A stretch of DNA of 64,000 nt from CBDDEH01 sp965226865. GTDB taxonomy: Bacteria > Chloroflexota > Dehalococcoidia > Lucifugimonadales > JAGWBF01. A program made the translations under genes and the position numbers. Positions 9,361 to 18,672 of the stretch are shown piece by piece. The notes beneath the pieces are model-generated. The model had not been told where the DNA came from. It worked only from the letters and a program-made list of their open reading frames with translations, and made no database searches. Where the stretch lies: the NCBI GenBank assembly GCA_965226865.1, contig CBDDEH010000002.1, positions 186,001 through 250,000 on the forward strand, in the 5' to 3' direction. How positions within the stretch are numbered: position 1 is the first letter of the stretch; every line of letters starts with the position of its first letter.

Positions 9361-11374
9361 GTTCACCGTTACTCTCACCGTGACGGACGACGACGGCGGC
9401 GTCGGAAGGGACATATTGACGGTAAATGTGGCGGGAGAGGCGCCATTGCCTAATGCCTTCGCGGCAGTCGCAGGCAGTCTGACCCTTGACGCTAGTAGTA
9501 GTACCAGTGCGAATGCCGGTGAGGTCGTCGGCGCGGAGGTGGTCATACAGAATACCTTCGGCGCAGATCTGACAGGCGACGTACAGCTCTTCAGGAACGA
9601 TGTCAGCGTACACACATTTGTAAACGTGGCCATACCCGGAGGCGGCGAGGTAACTCTCAACGTCGGCGTTTCAGCCCCAAGCTCCGGAGCTTTCGCGTTC
9701 GTCGTGGGTAATCAACTGGCTGTGCTGAACGTAGCTCCGCCCACGCTACAGATCTCTGGTTTCGAGCTCGTTCCAAGCGCGGCGGCGGCCGGAGACACTA
9801 TCGCAGCGACGTTCGACACTTCCAACATCGGTGGCGACATCGGCACTTTTGGAATTCAGTTCATAGTTGACGGAAATGTTACTACCCGAAACGTGACACT
9901 CACTCCGGGGGAAACCAAACCACGAGTCGAGTTCATCGAGATCGATGATTCGGGCGCGGGTCAAAGCAGTCCCGGCGAGCATATCGTCAGGCTTGGACCA
10001 GGAACGGCCATCTTCATAGGCCCACGATCGCTCACATACGACGTGGCGGCGCCGGTTGAAGCCGAGATTGAAACCGAATACGCCTGCGACCCCTCCGATG
10101 TCGAAGCTAGGGATGTGAACGGGGACCGAGTGGCCGCCAGCCCAGTCTGTACGGTCGGACTAGAAACAGGCTCCATAGTCCTAAGTGTGCCGGTACAGGC
10201 ACCAGCGGGCGTACAGATCGGCAGCTTCGTCGATCCACTATCGGGCATCACAGTCATTGACAGGAACGTGGCAGTACCGATCAGAGACCCAGAGACCGGC
10301 GAAGAACTGCTGTCTCTGGTAGGCCAACTGGCCAATCTGCTGGAGGGTTCTGAGGGCGGACAATCAGCGACCGCTATCTTCAGGAACCTGAGCATAGTGA
10401 CTGACGAGCAGAGAAGAGACCTGAGCACGGACGATCCTGATGTTGGGACTCTAGGATTCTTGATTGATGTGGCCCTGCAGCGACTCCCCGAAAATGCCAG
10501 GCTGGAATTCACCATAAAGAAGTCGCTAACCGAGGGGCAGAGAATCAACCTCGAATTGGTCGCCAGAGGTGACGATCTGGTCGTGGCGGATGAAGCCGCG
10601 ACGGTATCGGTGTCCGCACCCGGTCTAACGACCGACGATCTGGGTCGGATCATCACCACCATGAAGGTGTCCGCAGTCTGGGTAGAGAAATTTGGAGTCA
10701 CAAACGTGTTCGTCAGCCATCAGGATGACGAAGGCAACGTAGAAATACTAAATACTACCTGTAGGGGGCCTGACGACAACAACGAATACACGTGTTCGGC
10801 CACCTCCACCAGTGGGTTGTCGGAGTTCTCGTTGATGGCCCTTGTACCGGTCCCGACCAACTTCTCAGCCGAGAATCTGGCAATAACTCCGGCAGCTGCG
10901 GACCCGGGAGACGAAGTAGCTATCACGGTAGATATATCAAACAACGGTGATAGAGGGGGCTCATTCAGCGCCATCCTGAAGCTAAAGAGGCCTGGATCCG
11001 ATGAGTTCGAAGCAATAGCCGTAGAGTCTCTTACCCTGGCACCGGGAGAGAGTGACACAGTTCGGTTCTTCGTAATAAGAGAGGAACAAGGAGTTTACCA
11101 GGTCGACATCGAGGGCCAGACGGGTGAGTTCCAGGTCTTCAGGAGGCTCGATCCAGCCGATCTGAGACTGTCCGGTCTGCAAATAAGCGACACCACAGTC
11201 GAGCCAAATGAACAGGTAACGATAAACCTCTTCGCAGAGAACGTTGGGGCTAGCGACGGCAGGACCGAGTTGGCGTTGAGTGTAAACGACGCACTTGTCC
11301 AGATTCGTTCGGTCGCGTTGGAAGCTGGTGAACGGAGACTGGTCGACTTCCGCTTTACGGCACCTTCAACATAG
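9338..11374 (+). CDS. Giant surface protein, continuation 2 (end of PKD module, PGF-pre-PGF-like and CARDB modules)
   Basis: This frame picks up the interrupted PKD module (HVYLNAGEFTVTLTVTDDDG) exactly where the previous frame loses it, so it is the same protein after a one-frame change near 9335. It contains a CARDB-like module at about 9745-10035, then a stretch at about 10060-10850 resembling the PGF-pre-PGF domain of archaeal and bacterial surface proteins (VSAVWVEKFGVTNVFVSHQD, then SGLSEFSLMAL), then two more CARDB modules. It ends at 11374 inside a CARDB module that continues in the next frame. Without the upstream part it has no start of its own and no signal peptide. A sequencing indel is the simplest explanation. 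Confidence 0.7.
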   Translation, partial: HVYLNAGEFTVTLTVTDDDGGVGRDILTVNVAGEAPLPNAFAAVAGSLTLDASSSTSANAGEVVGAEVVIQNTFGADLTGDVQLFRNDVSVHTFVNVAIPGGGEVTLNVGVSAPSSGAFAFVVGNQLAVLNVAPPTLQISGFELVPSAAAAGDTIAATFDTSNIGGDIGTFGIQFIVDGNVTTRNVTLTPGETKPRVEFIEIDDSGAGQSSPGEHIVRLGPGTAIFIGPRSLTYDVAAPVEAEIETEYACDPSDVEARDVNGDRVAASPVCTVGLETGSIVLSVPVQAPAGVQIGSFVDPLSGITVIDRNVAVPIRDPETGEELLSLVGQLANLLEGSEGGQSATAIFRNLSIVTDEQRRDLSTDDPDVGTLGFLIDVALQRLPENARLEFTIKKSLTEGQRINLELVARGDDLVVADEAATVSVSAPGLTTDDLGRIITTMKVSAVWVEKFGVTNVFVSHQDDEGNVEILNTTCRGPDDNNEYTCSATSTSGLSEFSLMALVPVPTNFSAENLAITPAAADPGDEVAITVDISNNGDRGGSFSAILKLKRPGSDEFEAIAVESLTLAPGESDTVRFFVIREEQGVYQVDIEGQTGEFQVFRRLDPADLRLSGLQISDTTVEPNEQVTINLFAENVGASDGRTELALSVNDALVQIRSVALEAGERRLVDFRFTAPST

Positions 11375-12096
11375 CGATCGCTGACGTGGATCAACAGGTC
11401 ACGCCTCTGACCGGAACAGCTGTGTCCAAAGAGGTGGTGGTACTGGAGCCATTCTTGGCCGAGTTCTCCGATCTTCAGATATCGCCTCTGGAAGTCGATC
11501 CCGGAGACCCGGTCACTATAAGCATAGTTGCGACCAACGTCGGGGAGCAACCCGGAGATGAGGATGTCAGGCTCCAGGTGGACGGCATTTCACTCACCAA
11601 AACAACCGCAGTCCTCGACCCGGGACAGGAAGAAACCGTGACCTTCACGATAGACGCTCCCGCGGACCCGGATATCTACACCGTGAGGATCGCTGACCTG
11701 ACAGGTACATTCGTAGTCGAAGAGATCGATATAGTGGTCAGGATCGAGAGCTTAGCGGTCCAACCAGACAGATTGGCCGCAGGGGAAACGATCACGGTAA
11801 GCGTGACACTGGTCAATGGATCGACTGTGGAAGCCAGCCGTTCTCTGTCTCTGAAGTTGGATGGGACCGAGGTGGCTACGCGAACGGTCACACTGGACGT
11901 TGGTGAGACCAGCACTGAACAGTTCACGGTAACCGCGCCTGATGCGCCTGGATCCCACCAGATCACAATAGACGGCCTGTCTCGCAGCTTCATAGTCCTC
12001 GCACCGGCAGTACTCAACCTGGTGCCACCAGCTCACCGTATCGCCGGCCGAAGTAGATCCAGGAGACACCGTAAGGGTCGAGGCCAGACTGCGTAA
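11359..12096 (+). CDS. Giant surface protein, continuation 3 (CARDB modules)
   Basis: This frame holds the end of the CARDB module broken at about 11360 (GTFNIAIADVDQQVTPLTG), then two complete CARDB-type modules of about 90 residues each. Both open with a pattern like LQISPLEVDPGDPVTI and close with IYTVRIADLTGTFVV or a relative. After about 12025 the frame becomes Arg-rich nonsense (RSRSRRHRKGRG) and stops, while the next frame carries on the module pattern. The repeats are directly comparable with those before and after, so membership of the same protein is well supported. Confidence 0.65.
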   Translation, partial: GTFNIAIADVDQQVTPLTGTAVSKEVVVLEPFLAEFSDLQISPLEVDPGDPVTISIVATNVGEQPGDEDVRLQVDGISLTKTTAVLDPGQEETVTFTIDAPADPDIYTVRIADLTGTFVVEEIDIVVRIESLAVQPDRLAAGETITVSVTLVNGSTVEASRSLSLKLDGTEVATRTVTLDVGETSTEQFTVTAPDAPGSHQITIDGLSRSFIVLAPAVLNLVPPAHRIAGRSRSRRHRKGRGQTA

Positions 12097-12709
12097 CGAC
12101 GGCGAGGTGGATGGGCAATCTGTCGTGATACTTCGGATCAACGGTGAGGTTGAAGCCAGGACCACGGTGCGAGTGCCTGCTGGCAACACGGAGGCAGTAA
12201 GCTTCGAAGTGAGCAGGACCGAGCCCGGGGACTACGCGGTGGAGATCGAGGCCGAGGACGCCGTAGACGTTAAGGTCCTTACCGGCAGCTTCACTGTACT
12301 TGAAGAACCGCCGCCACCGCCACCGCCATTGTCCTCCGAAGGACTGACGGTCGAGCCCACCGAAGTCGAGAGCGGTGGATCCGTTACCATATCCGTCACT
12401 GCCGTGAACGACGGCGCAGACGCCATCACCGAGACAGTCACGCTACGAGTGGATGGCAGGCTAATCGAAGAGAAAGGTGTTACCGTCGCCGGTGGAGCTA
12501 CTCAGACGGTCTCATTCACACACGTCGAGGAGGCGGTGGGTGCTCACTCTGTGAGCGTCGAGGGCCTGACCGCCACGTTCACAGTGACTGCGGTAGAAGA
12601 GGACGGTGGCGGTGGCGCGATAATAATTATCCTGATCGTGGTGATCATCGCGGTCCTGGCCATCGGCGGTGGTGCGTTCTTCTACTTCCGCAGGCGAGGC
12701 GAGGCATAG
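12029..12709 (+). CDS. Giant surface protein, C-terminal piece with transmembrane anchor
   Basis: The frame resumes with QLTVSPAEVDPGDTVRVEA, a CARDB module start that matches those upstream. A poly-Pro linker (PPPPPPP) and a final CARDB module follow. It ends with a Gly-rich hinge, a hydrophobic helix of about 24 residues (IIIILIVVIIAVLAIGGGAF) and a basic tail FRRRGEA. This is a typical stop-transfer anchor, so the C-terminus is fixed in the cytoplasmic membrane with the modules outside. No LPxTG sorting signal is present. The gene ends at 12709, only about 20 bases before an IS1380-type element. Confidence 0.75.
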   Translation, partial: QLTVSPAEVDPGDTVRVEARLRNDGEVDGQSVVILRINGEVEARTTVRVPAGNTEAVSFEVSRTEPGDYAVEIEAEDAVDVKVLTGSFTVLEEPPPPPPPLSSEGLTVEPTEVESGGSVTISVTAVNDGADAITETVTLRVDGRLIEEKGVTVAGGATQTVSFTHVEEAVGAHSVSVEGLTATFTVTAVEEDGGGGAIIIILIVVIIAVLAIGGGAFFYFRRRGEA

Positions 12710-12986
12710 GCTTCTTGTCTGGCGCTAAGCCCGAATCCACCGAAGGACACCGATGGACGGCGTGAGGACAGCGGAAGGGGGTGGGTGAGGGAGCTACAGG
12801 GGAGATGGCCTGGGGTCTTGGGGTAGATGGGAGGCCGGCGGACGGTCTTCAGTCGCCGCACAGGGCCCCTAAGGCCCTATGCGGGAGTTGCGATGCGCGG
12901 GATGGCGAGAGGATACGCAGCAGGGGACTCTCGCGACCGGGGTGGCGCGAGATTGCGGGGACGTTGGGTCAGTTGCAGGCTGGCCG

Positions 12987-14312
12987 TCAGGCCGGGAACG
13001 GAATGGCTTGCAGCCGGGCCAAGGCGCGACTGAACTGGGTTTCCCAAGGCCAGCGCCGGGGGAGATGCAAAGTGAGGCGGCGCGCCGAGCGGGTGATCCG
13101 TCCCACCAGAGCGAAGACCCGCCGCCTGAGGGTCTTGGTGATCACGGTCCGCTCGCCCAGACCAATCCGCGCCGTCCAGCGGGCCAGGTTATGCGCCATC
13201 ACCTGGACCGCCAGCCAGGCGCCGTTGGCGGCGAAGCGCCCCGACGGCATGTGGTTCAGCCCGACGCCGTACTTGAGGTCGCGTATGGCGTTCTCGACCT
13301 CGGCGTGGCGGCGATGATCGGCCTCCAGTTCGAGCAACTCCCCGTCCCGGTCGGTGATGAAGCCGTGATAGCTGTATCTGGCGAAGAGGGCCAGCTGGGA
13401 ACCGGGTGTCGGCTTCACCCGCCGGACAATGAGCCGCGCCGGCGGGGCGTCCGGCTTGGTCTGGAACGGGGTGTAAGTCGTCTCGGCGACATCGGCGGCG
13501 CCGTCCATCCAGTAGGGAATGGGAGTCCAGTCCTCCTCTGGTATCGCCTCGATCAGGTCCCGCAGGCTGGCACGCTGGCGGATGGTGATGGAGAAGCGGA
13601 CATCCATTTCCCGGCAGGCGGCAACGACAGTGTGGGCGTAGAAGCCGCTGTCGGCCCGCACCGTGAGTTGCCCCCTGGCCCCGCCGTAGCGCACCCGCCC
13701 CACCGTCTCACGCAGGAAGTGGGCGGCGCCACGGGCGGTGTTGGCCCGGGCCCTCGCGCAGCCGGGACATCAGCACGTCTCCGGTGCCGGCGGCAATGGC
13801 CAGCAGCGGGTGATAGCCGCGGGCGCCGGTATAGCCGTGGTGGCGCGCTCCCTCCTTGGCCAGTCCATAGGTCTCGCAGATGGTCGAGTCAAGGTCGATG
13901 GTCAGGGGCGAGTCGCCGGGTCCGGCCCCAGCGGCCCAGGCCCGGGCCAACAACTGGCGGCTCACGCGGTCGAGTTGACGGACATGCCCCACCGGAAGCT
14001 GCGCAGGAAGGTCCCCAGGGTGGATGGCGCCTTGACCACGCAGCCTAGAACACCGACCGTCCCACCAGCGCGCAGCGCATCGGCGTCGTCGATGCAGTCG
14101 CCGCCTGCCAGCGCGGAAGCGACCAGCGTCAGCATCTTGTCCCCGGTGTTCGCCCGTCCCGGCGCTCCGCCGAGGTCAAGGTGATGGTCGACGAGTTCCC
14201 GCAGGCCCAGGTGCCGGGCTAGGGTGGCCGGAAGGAGCAGGCCGGCATTGGCCACCAGGCGATGGTCGTCAAAGAGGATGCGGATACGGTCGGGTTTGTT
14301 CTGTGGCAGCAT
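12987..14312 (-). pseudogene. IS1380-family transposase, split by two frameshifts
   Basis: The protein runs from MLPQNKPDRIRILFDDHRL at 14312 to a TGA at 12987-12989. Diagnostic IS1380 (DDE) stretches are TIDLDSTICETYGLAKEG, RADSGFYAHTVV and VENAIRDLKYGVGLNH, holding the expected Asp, Asp and Glu. The frame changes near 13988, where RSFRWG should join GHVRQLDRV, and near 13752, where RLREG should join RANTARGAAHFLRE, in a run reading GGGCCCGGG. If these indels are real, the transposase is inactive. If they are assembly errors, the element may be functional, since its ends and target duplication are perfect. Confidence 0.85.
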
Positions 14313-14317
14313 CTATT

Positions 14318-14383
14318 GGGTGCTCCTTGTTTCCGGGCGGGTTTCTGTTCCAAAACCATTATCCCAGATTCAGAGGAGCACCC
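14318..14383. repeat. 10-bp inverted repeat upstream of the IS1380 transposase start
   Basis: GGGTGCTCCT (14318-14327) is matched by AGGAGCACCC (14374-14383) between the transposase start and the right terminal repeat. It may limit transcription running into the transposase, as hairpins near IS ends often do; this is inference only. Confidence 0.35.
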
Positions 14384-14554
14384 GCTGGCTTCTTCAAGGC
14401 CTGTCCCCAAGGCCGTCCTTCGGTGGATTCGGGCTAAGGTGCATGGCTGCCCGAATATCCCTAAAGCTCCGGTTTTGATTGCCCTCAGATAGAATTACCC
14501 ACTGGTGGTTTCCGCCGGGTCGCGATCGATTCTATTTGAGTAGCTAGCTAAAAA

Positions 14555-15184
14555 ATGCGACTGATCCTGATACGGCATGGCGAAACAGCCTGGAACGAGC
14601 AGGGGAAATTCCAAGGCCAAAGTCCGATAGACCTCAACGACAAAGGTCTATCCCAGGCCAACAGACTGGCAAAAGTAATCGCCGCAATGGCGCCCGACTC
14701 GATTTACTCCAGCCCATTGGCCAGGACTCTATCCACAGCCCGTATAATCGCAGAACCCCTATCCAAACCGGTCTCGACGCTGGAGGGGCTCAAAGAGATA
14801 AGCCTCGGCGAACTGGAGGGAATTACCGGTCAGGAGATGAGGGAGCGTTATCCTGAGCTCCATGAAGCATGGAACGCTCATGCGCCCAGCGTGACTTTTC
14901 CCCGGGGGGGGGGTGAATCGCTGGAACGGCTTCAGGACCGGGCCTGGGCTTGCTTGGAGTATCTGGAAAACACTTATCAAGGCGAAGCTGTCGCCGCCGC
15001 TACCCACAATTTTGCCATTCGCACCATATTGTGCCGGCTACTGGCACTTCCTCTGGCTCAATTTACCCAGTTCAGGATTGATCTGGCGTCCATCACCGTT
15101 TTGCAGGCCGGTTCGAACGCACGCCAGATAGTGACCATGAACGATGTGTCCCACCTTGGCGGCGACACACCAATAGACGCGTAG
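14555..15184 (+). CDS. Histidine phosphatase (phosphoglycerate mutase-like) family protein
   Basis: 209 residues. The phosphohistidine motif LIRHGETAWN lies at residues 5-14 (catalytic His8), the conserved Arg is in SSPLARTLSTA near 56, and the second His is in AATHNFAIRT near 151. These mark the branch-2-like dPGM/CobC/GpmB group, which dephosphorylates small phosphorylated metabolites through a phosphohistidine intermediate. The precise substrate cannot be read from sequence: phosphoglycerate, alpha-ribazole phosphate or another sugar phosphate are all possible. ATG at 14555 lacks an obvious ribosome-binding site. tilS follows on the same strand after 109 bases. Confidence 0.85.
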   Translation: MRLILIRHGETAWNEQGKFQGQSPIDLNDKGLSQANRLAKVIAAMAPDSIYSSPLARTLSTARIIAEPLSKPVSTLEGLKEISLGELEGITGQEMRERYPELHEAWNAHAPSVTFPRGGGESLERLQDRAWACLEYLENTYQGEAVAAATHNFAIRTILCRLLALPLAQFTQFRIDLASITVLQAGSNARQIVTMNDVSHLGGDTPIDA

Positions 15185-15293
15185 TCACTACCTGATAGAT
15201 TTGCTAAACTACCACTCTCCCAATCCGGAGAGTCCTGTTTTGTGAAGATTGGCCTAACGTTGTCTCACACTCCCCGAGATAATTGGTGAACAA

Positions 15294-16736
15294 GTGGAAA
15301 AGGTTGAAGCTAAACTACAAGCCGCTCTGGAACGAAACGGCTACACAGATGGACGCAGTCTGCTGGTTGTCGCCGTTTCCGGGGGACCTGATTCAGTTGC
15401 ACTGCTCCACGCGCTGCTAAAGTTCAGGGAAAAGGGCTATCTCCAGCTCCACGTCGCCCATCTCGACCACGATTTCCGTGGAGAAGTCGCCGTGGAGGAC
15501 GCCAGATTTGTTGCAGAGCTGGCCAATAACTTAGGTCTGCCGTCGACCGTCGAGAAGATCGACCCAATGGGTTACAAGAGGAAAATGAAAATCTCTTCCT
15601 TCGAAGAGTTGGCCAGAGAGCTGCGCTACAACTTTCTAGCGAGGGTAGCCAGAGATACCGGAGGGACAGCGGTCGCTCTAGGACATACGGCCGATGACCT
15701 GGCCGAAACCGTAATGATGCGCATAATGAGGGGCAGCGGTATCCGAGGGCTGAGGGGGATGTCGGAGTTTTCGACCTGGGTGAGCCGAGACGGGTCTGAG
15801 AGTGTGGCTCTGTTCCGCCCCATGCTGGAGGTCACAAAGGAAGATATGGTGGCCTACTGCCGAAGTCACGGAATTGCTTTTCGGGATGACCCGGGCAACG
15901 TGCTTAACAGGTTCACGCGCAACCGGATTCGTCACAAGCTTCTGCCTGAGCTGCGTCGCTATAACCCCAAGATTCGGGAAGCCCTCACACGGCTCTCCCG
16001 CTCTGCCGAGCTAGAAACAGACTATCTGGAAAAGGCTGTCTCCGAAGTGTGGCCTTCGGTAGCCAAGCGATCCGGCTATTCGATAACGCTAGGCAAGTCC
16101 GCGCTGGCGTCGATGCACCCATTCCTTCGGCGGTCGATGTTCATGCGTGCATATCAGGAACTGGCCGGTGATGCCCGCCGTCTGGAGACAGTCCACATCG
16201 ATGCAATGGAGAATCTAGTAAACGGAGGTTCTGGAAAGGCCCTCGATTTGCCCAGAGGGCTGCAGCTTGTCTCCGGCTATGACGAGCTGATCCTGGCCGG
16301 GAAAGACGTGGACATTTGCCCCTTTCCCCGGCTCAAAGGCGAATATGCCCTTGAACCGCCCCAGTCCCTTGAGGAGAAAACAACCCAAATCCCCGGCTGG
16401 CATATTACCGCTCGCCTTTCATCTGACCTCCCAAGGGAATCCGAAGATCCCTTCCTAGCTTTGCTGGATCCGGAAGCCATGGGCATCAGGTCTCTGATTA
16501 GAGTCAGACAACCCGGAGACCGCTTTCAGCCGTTGGGTATGCAGGTCGAGAAGAAACTCCAGGACTTCTTTGTGGACGACAAAGTACCAAGGAACTGGCG
16601 CGACAGAATTCCCCTGGTTGTTGCGGAAAAGGGCATCGCCTGGGTCGTGGGTTATCGTGTAGCCGAGTGGGCAAAGGCCAGGCCTGAAAGTCAGCGGATA
16701 CTGAATATACGATTCTCAACTTCTCGGGATAGCTAA
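15294..16736 (+). CDS. tilS: tRNA(Ile)-lysidine synthetase
   Basis: 480 residues. The PP-loop ATP-pyrophosphatase motif SGGPDS is at residues 29-34, followed by HLDHDFRG and GHTADDLAET. The C-terminal region (VRQPGDRFQPLGM, then KKLQDFFVDDKVPRNWRDR) is the typical TilS substrate-binding domain. The enzyme converts the wobble C34 of the AUA-decoding tRNA-Ile to lysidine using ATP, so AUA is read as isoleucine. GTG starts at 15285 and 15294 are both in frame; the later one is taken here and the choice is uncertain. The length is normal and no damage is seen. Confidence 0.95.
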   Translation: MEKVEAKLQAALERNGYTDGRSLLVVAVSGGPDSVALLHALLKFREKGYLQLHVAHLDHDFRGEVAVEDARFVAELANNLGLPSTVEKIDPMGYKRKMKISSFEELARELRYNFLARVARDTGGTAVALGHTADDLAETVMMRIMRGSGIRGLRGMSEFSTWVSRDGSESVALFRPMLEVTKEDMVAYCRSHGIAFRDDPGNVLNRFTRNRIRHKLLPELRRYNPKIREALTRLSRSAELETDYLEKAVSEVWPSVAKRSGYSITLGKSALASMHPFLRRSMFMRAYQELAGDARRLETVHIDAMENLVNGGSGKALDLPRGLQLVSGYDELILAGKDVDICPFPRLKGEYALEPPQSLEEKTTQIPGWHITARLSSDLPRESEDPFLALLDPEAMGIRSLIRVRQPGDRFQPLGMQVEKKLQDFFVDDKVPRNWRDRIPLVVAEKGIAWVVGYRVAEWAKARPESQRILNIRFSTSRDS

Positions 16737-16752
16737 AGAGAATCGGGAGGCT

Positions 16753-17651
16753 TTACTCGGTGAGCCCTATCAAATAAACAGTCCATGAACCGCCAGTCGA
16801 GTCTATATCTAAGTGATGCGGGCTCTCCGACGTTGGGCAAGTCCAAGTAAAATCGATTTGCTGACCTGAACTACTTGTAACACTTGGTCCGGCCCATTTC
16901 CGGTCTCCGCTAACATTGATACTTCGGAAATACCAGTCGTCGTCATCTGGCTCAAAAGCTACACCCAACATATAGTGAGGTGGGGTTCCTGCAAACTCCA
17001 GAGAAGTCCTTCCAGACTTTCCGGCTGACGTCCAAGTTTGTGCGACTTCGAAATCCTCTATTGGTGGATGTGGCGGACAGACTCCGTAATAGCCGCTCAC
17101 TGCACTGGCAACGGAGCGGGGAAGCTCGTCTACGCCTTCTGAATTGACTGAAACCTCCTACCGCTCGCAGTTTCTAATACGCTGTCGAAATGCCATTCCC
17201 CAGCCGTTGGGGAGACTTCCACTACCCAGAAATATGTCCCACCCGGCGGTGTGAATTCGAGAAAGCCACCTCGATCACTTGACCATACTTCCGCGACAGT
17301 CAGGTTTTCGAACGGCGGTTCAACGCAACCGCTGTAGAAATCGCCGTAGAACTTCTCAAATACTTTTCTAGGGAACTGCTGCTGGAGTATCACACTCGGC
17401 GTAGGAGTGAGTTCAGGAGTTGGGGTCGGAGTATTCGTAGGCTGAACGGTTGGAGTATTAGTTGGACTCGGAGTCCTGGTCGGAGTATTTGTAGGCTGAA
17501 CGGTTGGAGCATCAGTTGGGAAGAGAGTTGGTGATACCGTAGGTTTATCGGTGGGTGCAATTATCGTCTCTTGTGAGGGAACAATAGTGGCCGATTCACA
17601 CGAAACAGCAACAAACGCAGAGACGAGAATCCAACAAAAAGGTCTGAACAT
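16753..17651 (-). CDS. Putative lipoprotein with Thr-Pro-rich linker and two related C-terminal domains (frameshifted)
   Basis: The N-terminus (MFRPFCWILVSAFVAVSCES) is a lipoprotein signal with a lipobox ending in Cys18. A low-complexity linker of repeated PTNTPTRTPSPTNTPT units follows, a style common in Chloroflexota surface proteins. Two globular segments follow that look alike: SGCVEPPFENLTVAEVWSSD then YFWVVEVSPTAGEWHF, and GVCPPHPPIEDFEVAQTWTS then YMLGVAFEPDDDDWYF. The first frame ends near 17130, but from about 17155 another frame continues smoothly (EVSVNSEGVDELPRSVASAV), so a single-base indel is inferred. No enzymatic motif is seen; a surface-exposed, membrane-anchored role is likely. 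Confidence 0.7.
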
Positions 17652-17673
17652 GGTTCAACAGAAGACTATCACC

Positions 17674-18516
17674 CTACAAGCCTAGCAGCCGGGAAGGGTT
17701 GTCCTTCACCAACATGCCTACCTCAACTTCATCCAGCCCCGATTGAAGGAGGGTTGCCATACCCATCCTGAGCCCCTCGGAGGGCATCGGATGGTGGGCT
17801 TGACCGAAATCGCTGCTAATAATGCAGTGCTCGGGACCGATCTCGCGCAGCATATCCACAAACGTTGATGGCTTGACGCTAAGCGCCAGGGGCATCATTA
17901 TGTTGACGCAATGCTCGATGAAGGCACCTTTAGCCGCCAGCGCCTTCATGTCTTCAACGGTCATTCCGACCCAGTGAGCCATAGTCGAAGCGTGGGTCAC
18001 TACTATCCGATGAATGCCGAGGTTCACAGCTTCATCCACCAGGACCATGCTCTCCTCTGCTGATATGTGTCCAGTGCCCAGAGTCATGTCATGCCGTTTG
18101 ATGGTCTCTAGAATTGGGAAGACCTCAGGAACTAAACGCCCACGTTTATCCAGTAGGCTAATGCCTCCCTCCAGTCCCTGGCGCTGGTGGTCCGCCCTCG
18201 CCGAAATGGTAGGCATCCAGACCACTCGACCACCCATGTTCGCCGACGTTTCAACCGCCATGGGGTTGAGACCGCCCACTTCGGCGTTCAAGGCGATACC
18301 GCCTATCAATGAGATTCCGGGTATTGCTCGGCTCGCCGTATAGGCGACGGGAGCAGTCGGGTATTCGTGGCTCTTGAGGACCACACCCCTCATCCCCGCG
18401 TGGAGCGCGCTTCTCGCTACCTCGATCGCATCGCTACGACGTTCGACGTTCGAATCGGGTGCGAAGTGGACGTGGATATCGACGGCCTCCTCCATGAGCC
18501 TGTCTAGAGCACTCAA
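17674..18516 (-). CDS. Metal-dependent hydrolase of the amidohydrolase superfamily (DUF6282-like)
   Basis: 280 residues from a TTG start at 18516, chosen because AAGGAG lies seven bases upstream. The HxH metal motif of the amidohydrolase fold is at residues 15-17 (VDIHVHFAPDS); later conserved sites are GTGHISAEE, VVTHASTMAH and SSDFGQAHHP, a metal-ligand Asp region. The C-terminus KDNPSRLLGL is typical of TatD/PHP-like amidohydrolases. The fold and metal dependence are well supported; the substrate is unknown. It stands between the lipoprotein and ribH on the same strand, with 156 bases before ribH. Confidence 0.75.
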   Translation of the reverse strand: MSALDRLMEEAVDIHVHFAPDSNVERRSDAIEVARSALHAGMRGVVLKSHEYPTAPVAYTASRAIPGISLIGGIALNAEVGGLNPMAVETSANMGGRVVWMPTISARADHQRQGLEGGISLLDKRGRLVPEVFPILETIKRHDMTLGTGHISAEESMVLVDEAVNLGIHRIVVTHASTMAHWVGMTVEDMKALAAKGAFIEHCVNIMMPLALSVKPSTFVDMLREIGPEHCIISSDFGQAHHPMPSEGLRMGMATLLQSGLDEVEVGMLVKDNPSRLLGL

Positions 18517-18672
18517 GTCATCTCCTTCTAGCCGCTATTGCCCAAAAACAGCAAAAAACTCAGCGTAGGGAGCCCCATGGCTTTCAGATGGAAAACGCCC
18601 TTTCAGATACGGGCCAAGAAGCGAGTTGGCGTTAGGATAAAGGGACGTGGAAAGGTTGTCAAGCTGGATTAG

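Larger units (their letters stand above)
12730..14433 (-). mobile_element. IS1380-family insertion sequence, complete ends
   Basis: Perfect 19-bp terminal inverted repeats are visible: CCCGAATCCACCGAAGGAC at 12730-12748 and its reverse complement at 14415-14433. They are flanked by a 5-bp direct duplication CTAAG at 12725-12729 and 14434-14438. The 1704-bp length, ends beginning CC and a 4-5 bp duplication all fit the IS1380 family. The transposase reads on the minus strand but is split over three frames. The element sits just after the giant surface gene and disrupts no recognised gene. Confidence 0.9.

Noticed and set aside
12781..14184. Plus-strand frames of up to 389 residues inside the IS1380 element
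   Set aside because: They are antisense to the transposase and have Gly/Arg/Pro-rich composition without domains.
15100..15125. tRNA-like GGTTCGAA motif
   Set aside because: It lies inside the histidine phosphatase gene, and no cloverleaf could be built around it. A similar motif near 62290 is inside amaP.
17400..17560. Short tandem repeats that might suggest a CRISPR or minisatellite
   Set aside because: They encode the Thr-Pro-rich linker of the lipoprotein; unit spacing is irregular and there are no spacers.
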